Shown one piece after another: positions 27,172 to 34,796 of a stretch of DNA of 64,000 nt; the first letter of the stretch is position 1, and each line of letters opens with the position of its first letter. The position numbers and the translations under genes were made by a program. A model generated the notes under the pieces. It was not told the DNA's origin, made no database searches, and saw only the letters and a list, made by a program, of their open reading frames with translations. The DNA comes from Clostridiales bacterium (GTDB lineage Bacteria > Bacillota > Clostridia > Christensenellales > Aristaeellaceae): contig SVGM01000001.1 in NCBI GenBank assembly GCA_015056365.1, positions 186,001-250,000 of the forward strand, written 5' to 3'.

Positions 27172-28112
27172 AAGCACTCAATCAATTGCCTGAGATCGCC
27201 GCTCGCCAGTTGGGCGGCCTTGCTGCGGACGCCCAACTCAAGGCGCGCATCAAGCTCAATGCTGCGGAAAGCAAGACCCATAACTACCGCACCACCGCCC
27301 GCTGGCAGATCGCGTTGTCCGTATGCGCCGCGCTGGTGCTGTGCGTAGGTGGCGTACTGTGGGCGATGCAGCCTGCCACCACCAACACTGCTTTGCTGCC
27401 CGGCGGCAGCGTCATCGACAGCCATCCTGCCGGAAACGCGGTGGTCACCCAGGCGCCGGTCACCTCTGCTGATCTGCCTCATGGCAGCATCACCATGAGT
27501 ACCGGCATCATCGGTAACGACACCAGCATCTTCGCCAGCGGTCAGGGAAGCAGCTTCCCGCTGATCACCGTGGGCGGCGCTACCTATCGCTTGCTCAGCT
27601 TCCCGGACGGGATTTCTTCCTCCCTGCTGGGCACGAAACTGGGTGAGGTCAGCGAGTTCAACATCGAGCCTGCGCTGGGTTCCGGCGATATCGTGTCCAA
27701 CACAGTAGGCCAGGGCAGCGCTGTCTATGCCGTCAACGGTATGGACGGCGCCATGGTAGCCGCCGAAGTGGGCGGTAGCCTGCGGGTGTTCCAGCGCGTC
27801 AGCTATGCCGGCACTGCTACCATCGGCGGTGAAACCCTGGAGGATACCCTCTGCAAACCCGGCAACGTAGCCTGGATGACCCTGTCCGGCCACGGCGGCG
27901 TGGAAGGCGAAGCCGCACAGGAGCTGATGCGCATATTGCTCCGTGACGCCGACTTCCAGAGCACCGGCATGAGCGGCAGCGGTTCCCTGAAGATCGGTTT
28001 GACCAACGGCCTTACGCTGCAGCTGGCAGTGGGCGATGACACCATCAGCGCCTGCGGCACCTGGAGCTGCCCCGCCTTCTTCGAAGCCTTCTATCAGATC
28101 GTTGGCTGGTAA
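27168..28112 (+). CDS. Putative anti-sigma factor, single-pass membrane protein
   Basis: The 314-residue protein starts at GTG overlapping the sigma-factor stop (GTGA), with GGAGG upstream. It has a ~45-residue cytoplasmic segment (IAARQLGGLAADAQLKARIKL), one membrane helix at about residues 47-67, and a ~245-residue extracytoplasmic domain rich in Gly/Ser/Thr. No known anti-sigma zinc motif (HxxxCxxC) is present. Position, coupling and topology support the anti-sigma role; the sequence itself does not. A terminator follows. Confidence 0.6.
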   Translation: MKALNQLPEIAARQLGGLAADAQLKARIKLNAAESKTHNYRTTARWQIALSVCAALVLCVGGVLWAMQPATTNTALLPGGSVIDSHPAGNAVVTQAPVTSADLPHGSITMSTGIIGNDTSIFASGQGSSFPLITVGGATYRLLSFPDGISSSLLGTKLGEVSEFNIEPALGSGDIVSNTVGQGSAVYAVNGMDGAMVAAEVGGSLRVFQRVSYAGTATIGGETLEDTLCKPGNVAWMTLSGHGGVEGEAAQELMRILLRDADFQSTGMSGSGSLKIGLTNGLTLQLAVGDDTISACGTWSCPAFFEAFYQIVGW

Positions 28113-28150
28113 GTCTGTTTGTTACAAAAACATTACAATCAAAAGTAATC

Positions 28151-28191
28151 ATCCCGGGCTGTCCTTTCTGCTGGCAGCCCGGGATATTTTT
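28151..28191 (+). terminator. Terminator after the sigma/anti-sigma pair
   Basis: A perfect 11-bp GC-rich stem (28151-28161 with 28175-28185) is followed by ATTTTTG. Confidence 0.9.
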
Positions 28192-28270
28192 GTTGGTAAA
28201 AAGCAATGAACCGCCCTTTTTTACAATTTTGACATTTCTTCTCCGGACCCGTTTGTTTACACCTTGCACA

Positions 28271-28299
28271 TTGACCCAGCATACTCAACAAGGTATAAT
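28271..28299 (+). promoter_or_regulatory. Promoter for the SH3-repeat protein
   Basis: TTGACC (28271-28276) and TATAAT (28294-28299) are 17 nt apart. An AT-rich near-palindrome (TAATTATTACATAATTATTA) lies between the -10 and the ribosome site and could be an operator. Confidence 0.8.
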
Positions 28300-28359
28300 C
28301 AATTCGTAATTATTACATAATTATTACGGCATAAATACGCCGTACAAGGAGGTCTTCTC

Positions 28360-29706
28360 ATGAACAAATTGACCCGGGCAACCCTGAGTGTCATGTTTTC
28401 CCTGATGCTGGCGTTTTCAGCCGTACCGGCTGCCCATGCGCAGGAAAGCATCGCAGCGGAGAGCGCAGCCCATGAAGATATAACTCATGCCATCGTCGCG
28501 TATCATTACGCCTATGATCCCAGCGGTTCTGTCAACCTGTACGGAAAAGGTGGCTACGCCTGCATTGGTACACTGGACAGCGGTTCCTATGTAGCCGTTA
28601 CCGATGCACAGGAAGATGGCCGTACCTTCGTTGTGTTCGGGAGCAAGTCCGGCTGGGTACGCAGCAGCGATCTGTATGCAGAGATGCCCCAGGATATTCA
28701 GCCCCGAAACCAGCAGGTGCAGCTCTATCTTACCCCGGTTCCCGGCGAGGAGACGGACCTGATCCCTGTTTATACCGATTCAAGCGCAGCCGCCAAGCTG
28801 TGCGCTCTGCCGGTTGGAACGCCGGTGACGGTTCATCAGCAGGAAAACGGTTTACTTCGCATCACCTACAGCACCTGGGAAGGCTGGGTATATGCCAGTA
28901 ATCTGAGCCAGCATACGCCTCAGCAGTCTGCCGACCAAGCCAACCAGACGGAAATCACTGAACAAGCAACCACCACCGAGTCCCTTCCTTTCAGCTCCGC
29001 AAGCGACAGTCCTTCCGCGGAGGAAAGCAATTCCATTCCGGATGAAGGCGACACCGCGCCCCAGCAAACCGGCGCAGAAGAAGGCGAAGAAAACGGCGAC
29101 CACTACCCCATCCCCGCCGAATTTCAAGATGGCGCAGATGAGGAAGCCGCTGCAGTACAGGTCGTACAGCTGGGCGTATATCAGTCCGTGATTCTGATGG
29201 ACGGCGAGCGCATGGAGGTTCCCACGGCACAGCTGACCTTCGGAGAGGATGTGGCGGAGGATCAGCGAATCGCTTACGTTCACGCGCCCCGAACCGGCAA
29301 AGTGACCCTGCGTGAAACGCCTGCCTCCAACGGCAAGCTGCTTTCCCGTCCCAGCGCAGGCAGGATCGTAGCCGTGCTTCAAGTGGACGAAACCTACTCC
29401 CTGGTGAACCTGCAGGGCGTCAAAGGCTATATCCGCAACGACTGTCTACAGTTCCTGAACCCCGATTTCTCCGCTGCGGAAGACACAGCGTACCCCGCCT
29501 CAGGCCTGCTGAGCTGTGAAGGCCAGACCGACGCCGCCACCAGCGTCAATCTGCGCAACGCGCCCACTCGCGACGCCCGAAAAGCCGCCGTATGGCGTAC
29601 CGGCACCGAGGTGACTGTACTGGCCCATAGCGACGGCTGGTATACCGTGGAAGCGGACAACATTCTTGGCTATGTGATGGAGGAATTCCTCACGCTGGAG
29701 GAGTAG
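28360..29706 (+). CDS. Exported protein with several bacterial SH3 domains
   Basis: The 448-residue precursor has a signal peptide ending near AAHAQE. Bacterial SH3-like repeats can be traced at about residues 45-112 (VNLYGKGGYACIGTLDSGSYV...GWVRSSDLY), 125-185 (VYTDSSAAAKLCALPVGTPVTV...GWVYASNLS), 305-365 (VTLRETPASNGKLLSRPSAG...GYIRNDCL) and 387-446 (VNLRNAPTRDARKAAVWRTGTEVTV...GYVMEEFL). An acidic Gln/Glu/Thr linker (residues 190-260) separates the pairs. Such repeats bind peptidoglycan or surface polymers; there is no catalytic domain. AAGGAGG precedes the ATG. Confidence 0.87.
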   Translation: MNKLTRATLSVMFSLMLAFSAVPAAHAQESIAAESAAHEDITHAIVAYHYAYDPSGSVNLYGKGGYACIGTLDSGSYVAVTDAQEDGRTFVVFGSKSGWVRSSDLYAEMPQDIQPRNQQVQLYLTPVPGEETDLIPVYTDSSAAAKLCALPVGTPVTVHQQENGLLRITYSTWEGWVYASNLSQHTPQQSADQANQTEITEQATTTESLPFSSASDSPSAEESNSIPDEGDTAPQQTGAEEGEENGDHYPIPAEFQDGADEEAAAVQVVQLGVYQSVILMDGERMEVPTAQLTFGEDVAEDQRIAYVHAPRTGKVTLRETPASNGKLLSRPSAGRIVAVLQVDETYSLVNLQGVKGYIRNDCLQFLNPDFSAAEDTAYPASGLLSCEGQTDAATSVNLRNAPTRDARKAAVWRTGTEVTVLAHSDGWYTVEADNILGYVMEEFLTLEE

Positions 29707-29716
29707 CGCACAAACC

Positions 29717-29746
29717 AAAAAGGGCTGCCTGGTGGCAGTCCTTTTT
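29717..29746. terminator. Bidirectional terminator between the SH3 gene and yitT-like gene
   Basis: The stem (29717-29729 with 29734-29746, one G-T) has A-rich and T-rich flanks, so it can end both converging transcripts. Confidence 0.85.
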
Positions 29747-29748
29747 GA

Positions 29749-30612
29749 TTATTCTTCTGTCAGTCTGCGGAAGCCTTCACCAAGCACCTCGTGGGCGTCG
29801 GTAATGAATACAAACGCTTTTGCATCCGCTCGGCGAACAATGGCCTTCAGCCGTGCCACCTCCTGGGCGCTGATGACGCAAAGCAGCACCGGTCGCTCAT
29901 CCCCGCTGAAAGCGCCCCTGGCACTGAGCAGCGTGACGCCGCGGTTCATTTCTTCCATCAGTTCGTTCTTCACCTGCTCGTACTGCGCGGTGATCACATA
30001 GCAAGCCTTTTCTGTAGTCAATCCTTCCAGCACCACATTGATCACCTGCGTGGACACAAAGATGCTGATGAATGCATACAGCGCATACTCCAGATGAATA
30101 TAGATACCCGCCAGCAAAACGACCACGCAGTCAATCGCAAAAAGGATCGTGCCAACGGAAAGATGCACGAAGCGCTTGTGCACCATCCGGGCCGCCATAT
30201 CCGTACCGCCGGTGGTGGCGCCTCCGCGAAGGATCAGACCCAGCCCAGCGCCCAGCAGAACGCCGCCAAACAAAGCGCCCAGAAGCGGATCTGTTGTTGC
30301 CGCTTCCAGCGGCAGCGCATCGATCATCAACGAAAACAGCAGCGTTGCCACCAGGGAACGGAAGGCAAACGCCCGGCCCATGGAGCGATAGCCGATCAAA
30401 AACAGGGGCACGTTCAGCACGAGACTGGTAATGCCCACCGGCAACCCGAACAGGTAATTCAGCACCGTGGCCAGACCTGTCAGTCCACCGGGGGCGATAT
30501 GATTCGGAACCAGGAACCAGGGGTATGCCAGCGCCCCGATCACACAGCCAAGCACGATCTGCACCCAGGCCGACACCTTTTCTTTCTCCCAGAGCTTCTG
30601 CCACTGCTTCAT
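29749..30612 (-). CDS. YitT family membrane protein
   Basis: The 287-residue protein has about five N-terminal membrane helices containing the YitT block NHIAPGGLTGLATVLNYLFG and GGATTGGTDMAARMV. A C-terminal soluble DUF2179 domain (YVITAQYEQVKNELMEEMNRGVTLLSARGAF...) follows. The function of the family is not established. GGAGGAAAG precedes the ATG, and the mazF-like gene ends 34 nt upstream, so the two may share a transcript. Confidence 0.9.
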   Translation of the reverse strand: MKQWQKLWEKEKVSAWVQIVLGCVIGALAYPWFLVPNHIAPGGLTGLATVLNYLFGLPVGITSLVLNVPLFLIGYRSMGRAFAFRSLVATLLFSLMIDALPLEAATTDPLLGALFGGVLLGAGLGLILRGGATTGGTDMAARMVHKRFVHLSVGTILFAIDCVVVLLAGIYIHLEYALYAFISIFVSTQVINVVLEGLTTEKACYVITAQYEQVKNELMEEMNRGVTLLSARGAFSGDERPVLLCVISAQEVARLKAIVRRADAKAFVFITDAHEVLGEGFRRLTEE

Positions 30613-30646
30613 GATTCTTTCCTCCGTTTTATCTGACGTAGTTTTT

Positions 30647-30994
30647 TCAGTCAGGGCATGTCATATCCAACGAGACAAACAATGCCTTTTCTACTTCTTT
30701 TAGTTTTTCCCGGTCAAGCGTTCCCACATACCGGTCGAGTCGTGTTTTTTCCAGCGTGCGCACTTGCTCGCACAGCACGGTGGACTCTTTGCGCAGCCCG
30801 TACGCCCCTTCGGGAAGGACCACATGGGTGGGCAGGGCATGCTTGCGTTCCGAGCTGGTCAGGGGAACCACGATCACCGTGGGCGCAAACCGGTTGCCGC
30901 GATCATTCTGGACAATCAGCACAGGTCTGTGCCCGCCCTGTTCGCTGCCAACCACAGGATCCAGCTCCGCCATATAAATATCGCCTCGTTTCAT
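30647..30994 (-). CDS. mazF: MazF/PemK-type toxin (endoribonuclease)
   Basis: The 115-residue protein matches MazF/NdoA: KRGDIYMAELDPVVGSEQGGHRPVLIVQND, VIVVPLTSSERK, THVVLPEG, and STVLCEQVRTLEKTRL with the catalytic-region Arg and Ser/Thr residues retained. Such enzymes cut single-stranded RNA at short motifs. The usual antitoxin gene directly upstream is absent: the 215 nt before it contain no minus-strand ORF with a ribosome site. It may be controlled by an antitoxin elsewhere. Confidence 0.9.
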   Translation of the reverse strand: MKRGDIYMAELDPVVGSEQGGHRPVLIVQNDRGNRFAPTVIVVPLTSSERKHALPTHVVLPEGAYGLRKESTVLCEQVRTLEKTRLDRYVGTLDREKLKEVEKALFVSLDMTCPD

Positions 30995-31209
30995 CGGGTT
31001 TCACTCTCCGAGGCAGCGCAGCTTTCGTTTCTGCGGCACAAAACACACACGCGCAGAAGCGCCGCCCCTTCCATCCTATGCGCGCAGGAGCAGGCGGTGC
31101 GAAGCTGACAGGTATACAAGCGCATTTACTTTTTGATCATCCGGCCGTTTGAACAACGCCTTCTTTTCATCACTGATCATAACACATTTTGGTTTCTTTC
31201 GCAAAGGGA

Positions 31210-31689
31210 TCAGAGCGTCATGGCAGCGATCACTTCGTTTCCGTCCCTGTCGCCGGTTTCTTCAAAGCCAAAGGAGGCATACAGCTGTCTGGCTACATGG
31301 TTTTCCTCTTCATAGCTCAGCCAGCAGACCTTTGCCGGTCCGCAGGGAAAGGTACGGATATAGGCGAGCACCTCTGCCAGCGCCTGACGGCCATACCCCA
31401 TACGCTGATACCGCTGGTCGATCATAAACCGCCACAGGCTGTAGTTATCGTGGGCGATCTCAGGGGCATCCGGCCAGTCCTCGCAGCCGTAGCTGAGCAT
31501 GACAAAGCCCACGGGCAAATCGTCCGCATAAATGCCGAAGGGCAGTGCCGTACCGCCGGAGGTGATGGCTACATAAGCCTCCAGCAGGCTTCTGGTATTA
31601 TCGGCCACAAAAGAACGCTGATGGTCGCTCACCTTAAGCGCTACGATCTCCCACAGGTTCTCGGCGGTGATCTTTCGAAGGGTGATCAT
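31210..31689 (-). CDS. GNAT-family N-acetyltransferase (159 aa)
   Basis: The GNAT fold is clear: strand IYADDLPVGFVMLSY, the acetyl-CoA loop QRYQRMGYGRQALAEVL, and WLSYEEENHVARQLYASFGFEETG. The overall pattern resembles Bacillus diamine/spermidine acetyltransferases (BltD/PaiA-like), so a polyamine substrate is possible but unproved. AGGAGG lies 5 nt before the ATG. A 215-nt spacer separates it from the mazF-like gene. Confidence 0.85.
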   Translation of the reverse strand: MITLRKITAENLWEIVALKVSDHQRSFVADNTRSLLEAYVAITSGGTALPFGIYADDLPVGFVMLSYGCEDWPDAPEIAHDNYSLWRFMIDQRYQRMGYGRQALAEVLAYIRTFPCGPAKVCWLSYEEENHVARQLYASFGFEETGDRDGNEVIAAMTL

Positions 31690-31800
31690 AGGTACCTCCT
31701 AAGGAAACGTTGTTTTCTGCAATGAAGTATAGCATAGTTTCGTAGATCCCCACAAGGCAATCTTGTGTCCTTTTCCTACAGGAACCCCAACATCTGGCGG

Positions 31801-31829
31801 TTGCAAACAAGAACATTTGTTCTTATAAT
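31801..31829 (+). promoter_or_regulatory. Promoter of the Y-family polymerase gene
   Basis: TTGCAA (31801-31806) and TATAAT (31824-31829) are separated by 17 nt. The whole -10 region is enclosed by two SOS boxes. Confidence 0.85.
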
Positions 31830-31851
31830 ATAAGAACAAATGTTCTTGTTT
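31805..31851. promoter_or_regulatory. Double LexA (SOS) box in a 47-bp perfect palindrome
   Basis: Two GAAC-N4-GTTC boxes, GAACATTTGTTC at 31811-31822 and GAACAAATGTTC at 31834-31845, match the Gram-positive LexA consensus. They are mirror images around base 31828, and pairing extends without a mismatch to 31805 and 31851. The -10 element lies between them, so bound LexA would block RNA polymerase. Confidence 0.9.
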
Positions 31852-31868
31852 TGATTAGGAGTGATACC

Positions 31869-33128
31869 ATGCCCCGGGTAATCCTGCACGCCGACTTAAA
31901 CAATTTCTTTGCTTCGGTTTCCTGCAAGGGGCATCCTTCCCTGATGGAGGTGCCGGTAGCCGTATGTGGCGATCCCGAAAAGCGCCATGGGATCGTTCTG
32001 GCCAAAAACACCCCTGCCAAAAAGCTGGGCATCAAAACCGGGCAAGCCATCTGGCAGGCCCGGGAGCTGTGTCCTCATCTAATCACGGTGGGCGTGGACG
32101 GTTGCGAGGTGCAGCGTATGAGCCGCGTGGTGCGGGCCATCTTCTCCCGCTACACCAGCCATGTGCAGCCCTTTGGCTCGGATGAGGCCTGGCTGGATAT
32201 TTCAGGCCCGGATACCACCATCCGGGAGGGCGTGCGGATCGCCAACCATCTGCGGCATACCATCCGGGAGGAAACCGGCCTGACGGCCAGCGTGGGGGTC
32301 AGCGATAACCGGATCTTTGCCAAGCTGGGCAGCGACCTGAAAAAGCCGGATGCGGTAAGCGTGATCTGCAAGCAAAATCGCGCCCGGGTCCTGGATCCGC
32401 TGCCGGTGAGCGATCTTCTCTTCATCGGCAAAGCCACCACCCGAAAACTCAACAGCATCGGCATCTACACCGTAGGGCAGCTGACAGCGGCGGATCCCCG
32501 GATCCTCCAGGGGCTTTTGGGAAAAACCGGACGAATGCTCAGCGGCTTCGCTCACGGAGACGACGCCTCCGGCGTGATGGCTTCCGACGCGGTTCCAGCA
32601 GTGAAAAGCGTAGGCAATTCCATCACTGCCGCCCATGACCTGTGCACCGATGATGACGCCCGGATCACCCTTTACGGGCTTTGCGAAAGCGTAGGAATGC
32701 GGCTGCGCAGGCAGGGGCTACAGGCGCGGGTGGTGGAGCTGTCCATGCGGGACACCTCCCTGGTCACCACCTCTCGCCAATGCACCTTGCCCGTACCCAC
32801 CAACCTGTGCCAGGACCTGTTTCAAGCCACCTATACGCTGCTGGGTGCGGGGATGACTCCGTTTACGCCCCTTCGTAGCATGGGCATCAGCGTCTCCCGG
32901 CTTTCGCCTGCCCAGGACATGCTCCAGCTGTCCTTTCTGCCCCAGGACATACAGCATCAGCGTCAGGAGCTGCTGGAGCATGCCTTGGACGATATCCGCA
33001 GCCGCTATGGGTACTTCGCCATTCGCCGGGCCATCATGCTCACGGATCAAGCTCTTGGGCAGATCAACCCGGCGGAGCAGCACGTGCTGGTTCCAGAGCC
33101 CTATTTCAAATCCGCCAAACAAGGCTAA
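31869..33128 (+). CDS. dinB: Y-family DNA polymerase IV (translesion)
   Basis: The 419-residue polymerase starts MPRVILHADLNNFFASV, with catalytic Asp9. The second acidic pair is D105/E106 in GSDEAWLDISG, and ANTPAKKLGIKTG-like finger residues are present as KNTPAKKLGIKTGQAIW. The helix-hairpin-helix and little-finger regions follow. It copies past DNA damage. The start at 31869 follows AGGAGTG; upstream in-frame codons lie in the operator. It is SOS-regulated by the double LexA box, and its stop overlaps the convergent murA stop. Confidence 0.94.
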   Translation: MPRVILHADLNNFFASVSCKGHPSLMEVPVAVCGDPEKRHGIVLAKNTPAKKLGIKTGQAIWQARELCPHLITVGVDGCEVQRMSRVVRAIFSRYTSHVQPFGSDEAWLDISGPDTTIREGVRIANHLRHTIREETGLTASVGVSDNRIFAKLGSDLKKPDAVSVICKQNRARVLDPLPVSDLLFIGKATTRKLNSIGIYTVGQLTAADPRILQGLLGKTGRMLSGFAHGDDASGVMASDAVPAVKSVGNSITAAHDLCTDDDARITLYGLCESVGMRLRRQGLQARVVELSMRDTSLVTTSRQCTLPVPTNLCQDLFQATYTLLGAGMTPFTPLRSMGISVSRLSPAQDMLQLSFLPQDIQHQRQELLEHALDDIRSRYGYFAIRRAIMLTDQALGQINPAEQHVLVPEPYFKSAKQG

Positions 33129-34384
33129 ACCCTTGCCAGATCCTCCACCCGCTCAATGTCTGCGCCTAAGGAACGCAGCTTTTCAGGCAGATCCTGGTAG
33201 CCGCGGATGATATGACCCGCCGGGTCGTTAAGAACGGTTTCTCCCTGGGCAATCATCCCGGCCAGCATCAACGCAGCGCCGGCTCTCAGGTCGGTGGAGC
33301 GCACGGTAGCGCCCCGAAGCGCATGACCGCCGTCAACAATCGCCATGCCGCCCTCTACCCGGATCCTCGCACCCAGCCGGCACAGCTCGGAAACGTGCAT
33401 AAAACGGTTTTCAAACACCGTTTCATGCAGCATGCTGCTGCCGTGGCAGCCAAGGGCCACCACGGTCATGGGCGCCTGCATGTCCGTTGGAAAGCCGGGA
33501 TAGGCTAAAGTGCGTACCTCAAAAGGAGAAACCGCACGGCCGCTGACCCGGATCCCTGCGGGGGTTTCCCGGAGCCCAACGCCGGTTTCCGCCAGCTTAA
33601 AAAGCAGCGAACGCAAATGCTCCGCACAGGCGCCCCGCACCAGCACGCTGCCTTCGGTGATAGCGGCGGCGCACAGCAGGGTGCCTGCCTCCACCCGATC
33701 CGGAATCGGGCGATAGATCGTGCCATGGAGCCGCTCCACCCCCATGATGGTCACTGTACCGGTTCCCGCGCCGCTGACACAGGCACCCATTCGATTGAGG
33801 CAGTTGGCCAGGTCTACGATCTCCGGTTCCTTCGCGGCATTTTCCAGGGTGGTCATTCCCTGGGCAAGCACAGCTGCCATCATCAGATTCTCTGTAGCGC
33901 CCACACTTGGCAAATCCAGGTAGATGCGAGTTCCGGTGAGCCGGCCGCTGAGCTGCCGCCTGCCGCCCAGCGGATATACCTGCGCGCCCATGGCTTGCAG
34001 GCCTTTCAGGTGCAGGTCGATAGGTCGCTGCCCGATAGCGCATCCGCCCGGCAGACCCACGCAGGCGCTGCCGCTTCGGGTCAAGATCGGCCCCAGCACC
34101 AGAATGCTGGCCCGAAGCTTGCGCATGTGCTCATCGTGGGTGGGGCTCTGCGGTTGCAGAGCACATACGGAGATGTCCCGCCCGCTGCGCTTTACTTCAG
34201 CACCGCATTCCCTAAGGATGGTCAGCAACGTTTCCACATCCGTAATATGCGGCACTTCCTGAATGATCAGGGGATCCTCCGTCAAAAGCCCCGCAGCCAG
34301 AAGCGGCAGCACTGCGTTTTTGGCCGTGCTGACCTCCACCTCGCCGCAGAGACGCGGGCTGTGGCGAATCAGATACGTTGCCAT
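33125..34384 (-). CDS. murA: UDP-N-acetylglucosamine 1-carboxyvinyltransferase
   Basis: The 419-residue enzyme has the MurA features: AKNAVLPLLAA (K22/N23 region), the catalytic loop LPGGCAIGQRPIDLHLKG with the active cysteine at residue 115, and PTDMQAPMTV and ENRFMHVSEL in the second domain. It transfers enolpyruvate from PEP to UDP-GlcNAc in the first step of peptidoglycan synthesis. Cys115 predicts fosfomycin sensitivity. The second residue of the AKN motif neighbourhood is Ser-Thr rather than Ser-Gly. A GAGGTGAG ribosome site lies upstream. Confidence 0.93.
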   Translation of the reverse strand: MATYLIRHSPRLCGEVEVSTAKNAVLPLLAAGLLTEDPLIIQEVPHITDVETLLTILRECGAEVKRSGRDISVCALQPQSPTHDEHMRKLRASILVLGPILTRSGSACVGLPGGCAIGQRPIDLHLKGLQAMGAQVYPLGGRRQLSGRLTGTRIYLDLPSVGATENLMMAAVLAQGMTTLENAAKEPEIVDLANCLNRMGACVSGAGTGTVTIMGVERLHGTIYRPIPDRVEAGTLLCAAAITEGSVLVRGACAEHLRSLLFKLAETGVGLRETPAGIRVSGRAVSPFEVRTLAYPGFPTDMQAPMTVVALGCHGSSMLHETVFENRFMHVSELCRLGARIRVEGGMAIVDGGHALRGATVRSTDLRAGAALMLAGMIAQGETVLNDPAGHIIRGYQDLPEKLRSLGADIERVEDLARV

Positions 34385-34446
34385 GGGACGCTCACCTCAC
34401 CGGGGGTTCCGTTCCCGAAAATGTTGCTATTTCCATGATCTTTCAT
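34369..34446 (-). CDS. Small leader ORF (25 aa) overlapping murA
   Basis: An ATG at 34446 is preceded by a strong AGGAGGG site with 7-nt spacing and opens a 25-codon frame (MKDHGNSNIF...). It stops 16 nt inside murA in another frame, so translation could couple to murA. No homologue is recognised. It is also the end of a longer open frame that lacks a credible start. Confidence 0.4.
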   Translation of the reverse strand: MKDHGNSNIFGNGTPGEVSVPWQRI

Positions 34447-34796
34447 GCTCTTTCCCTCCTGTCGGGCACAGTTTGACCAGCGCGGGCGCAGCGCATGAGT
34501 CATGGAAGTTATTTCAGCCGGCGAAAAGCCGTGCATTTGAAAGGCCCATTTTCGGCAAGTTTTTCTGAAGCCAAAAACTGTTCGCATATTCCCCGGGGAC
34601 CACGTGGACTCAGGCATCGGCCAGCCGGATTCTGTTTTGGAAATCAAAAACCAAAATGTCAGAATGGTCTGACAGGCAGCTGCGCAGGCTGCAGGCGAAG
34701 CTCGGCCAGTCAAAACAGCCTCCTCATCTATGGCTGTTCCTGCGGCAACAATCATGCTATAATACATCCGAAGCATCAAAGGAGTGAAGCGCCGTT
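34447..34796. other. Intergenic region between murA and uvrB
   Basis: About 350 nt hold the uvrB promoter (extended -10 TGC-TATAAT) at the right end and a small hairpin (GTCAGA at 34658-34663 with TCTGAC at 34668-34673). Read on the minus strand, the hairpin is followed by ATTTTGGTTTTT and could be a terminator or attenuator. A weaker A/T stem lies at 34558-34579. No further gene is supported. Confidence 0.5.
34756..34763 (+). promoter_or_regulatory. Extended -10 promoter of uvrB
   Basis: TGC-TATAAT gives an extended -10 (TATAAT at 34758-34763) 33 nt before the ATG. No SOS box (GAAC-N4-GTTC) is present here, in contrast with the polymerase gene nearby. Confidence 0.6.

Noticed and set aside
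30995..31209. Antitoxin gene upstream of mazF
   Set aside because: No minus-strand ORF of fitting size with a ribosome site was found in this interval.
34369..34779. Full 136-codon open frame upstream of murA
   Set aside because: Its early start codons have no ribosome site and overlap the uvrB promoter. Only the last 25 codons have a strong site, so only that part is listed.
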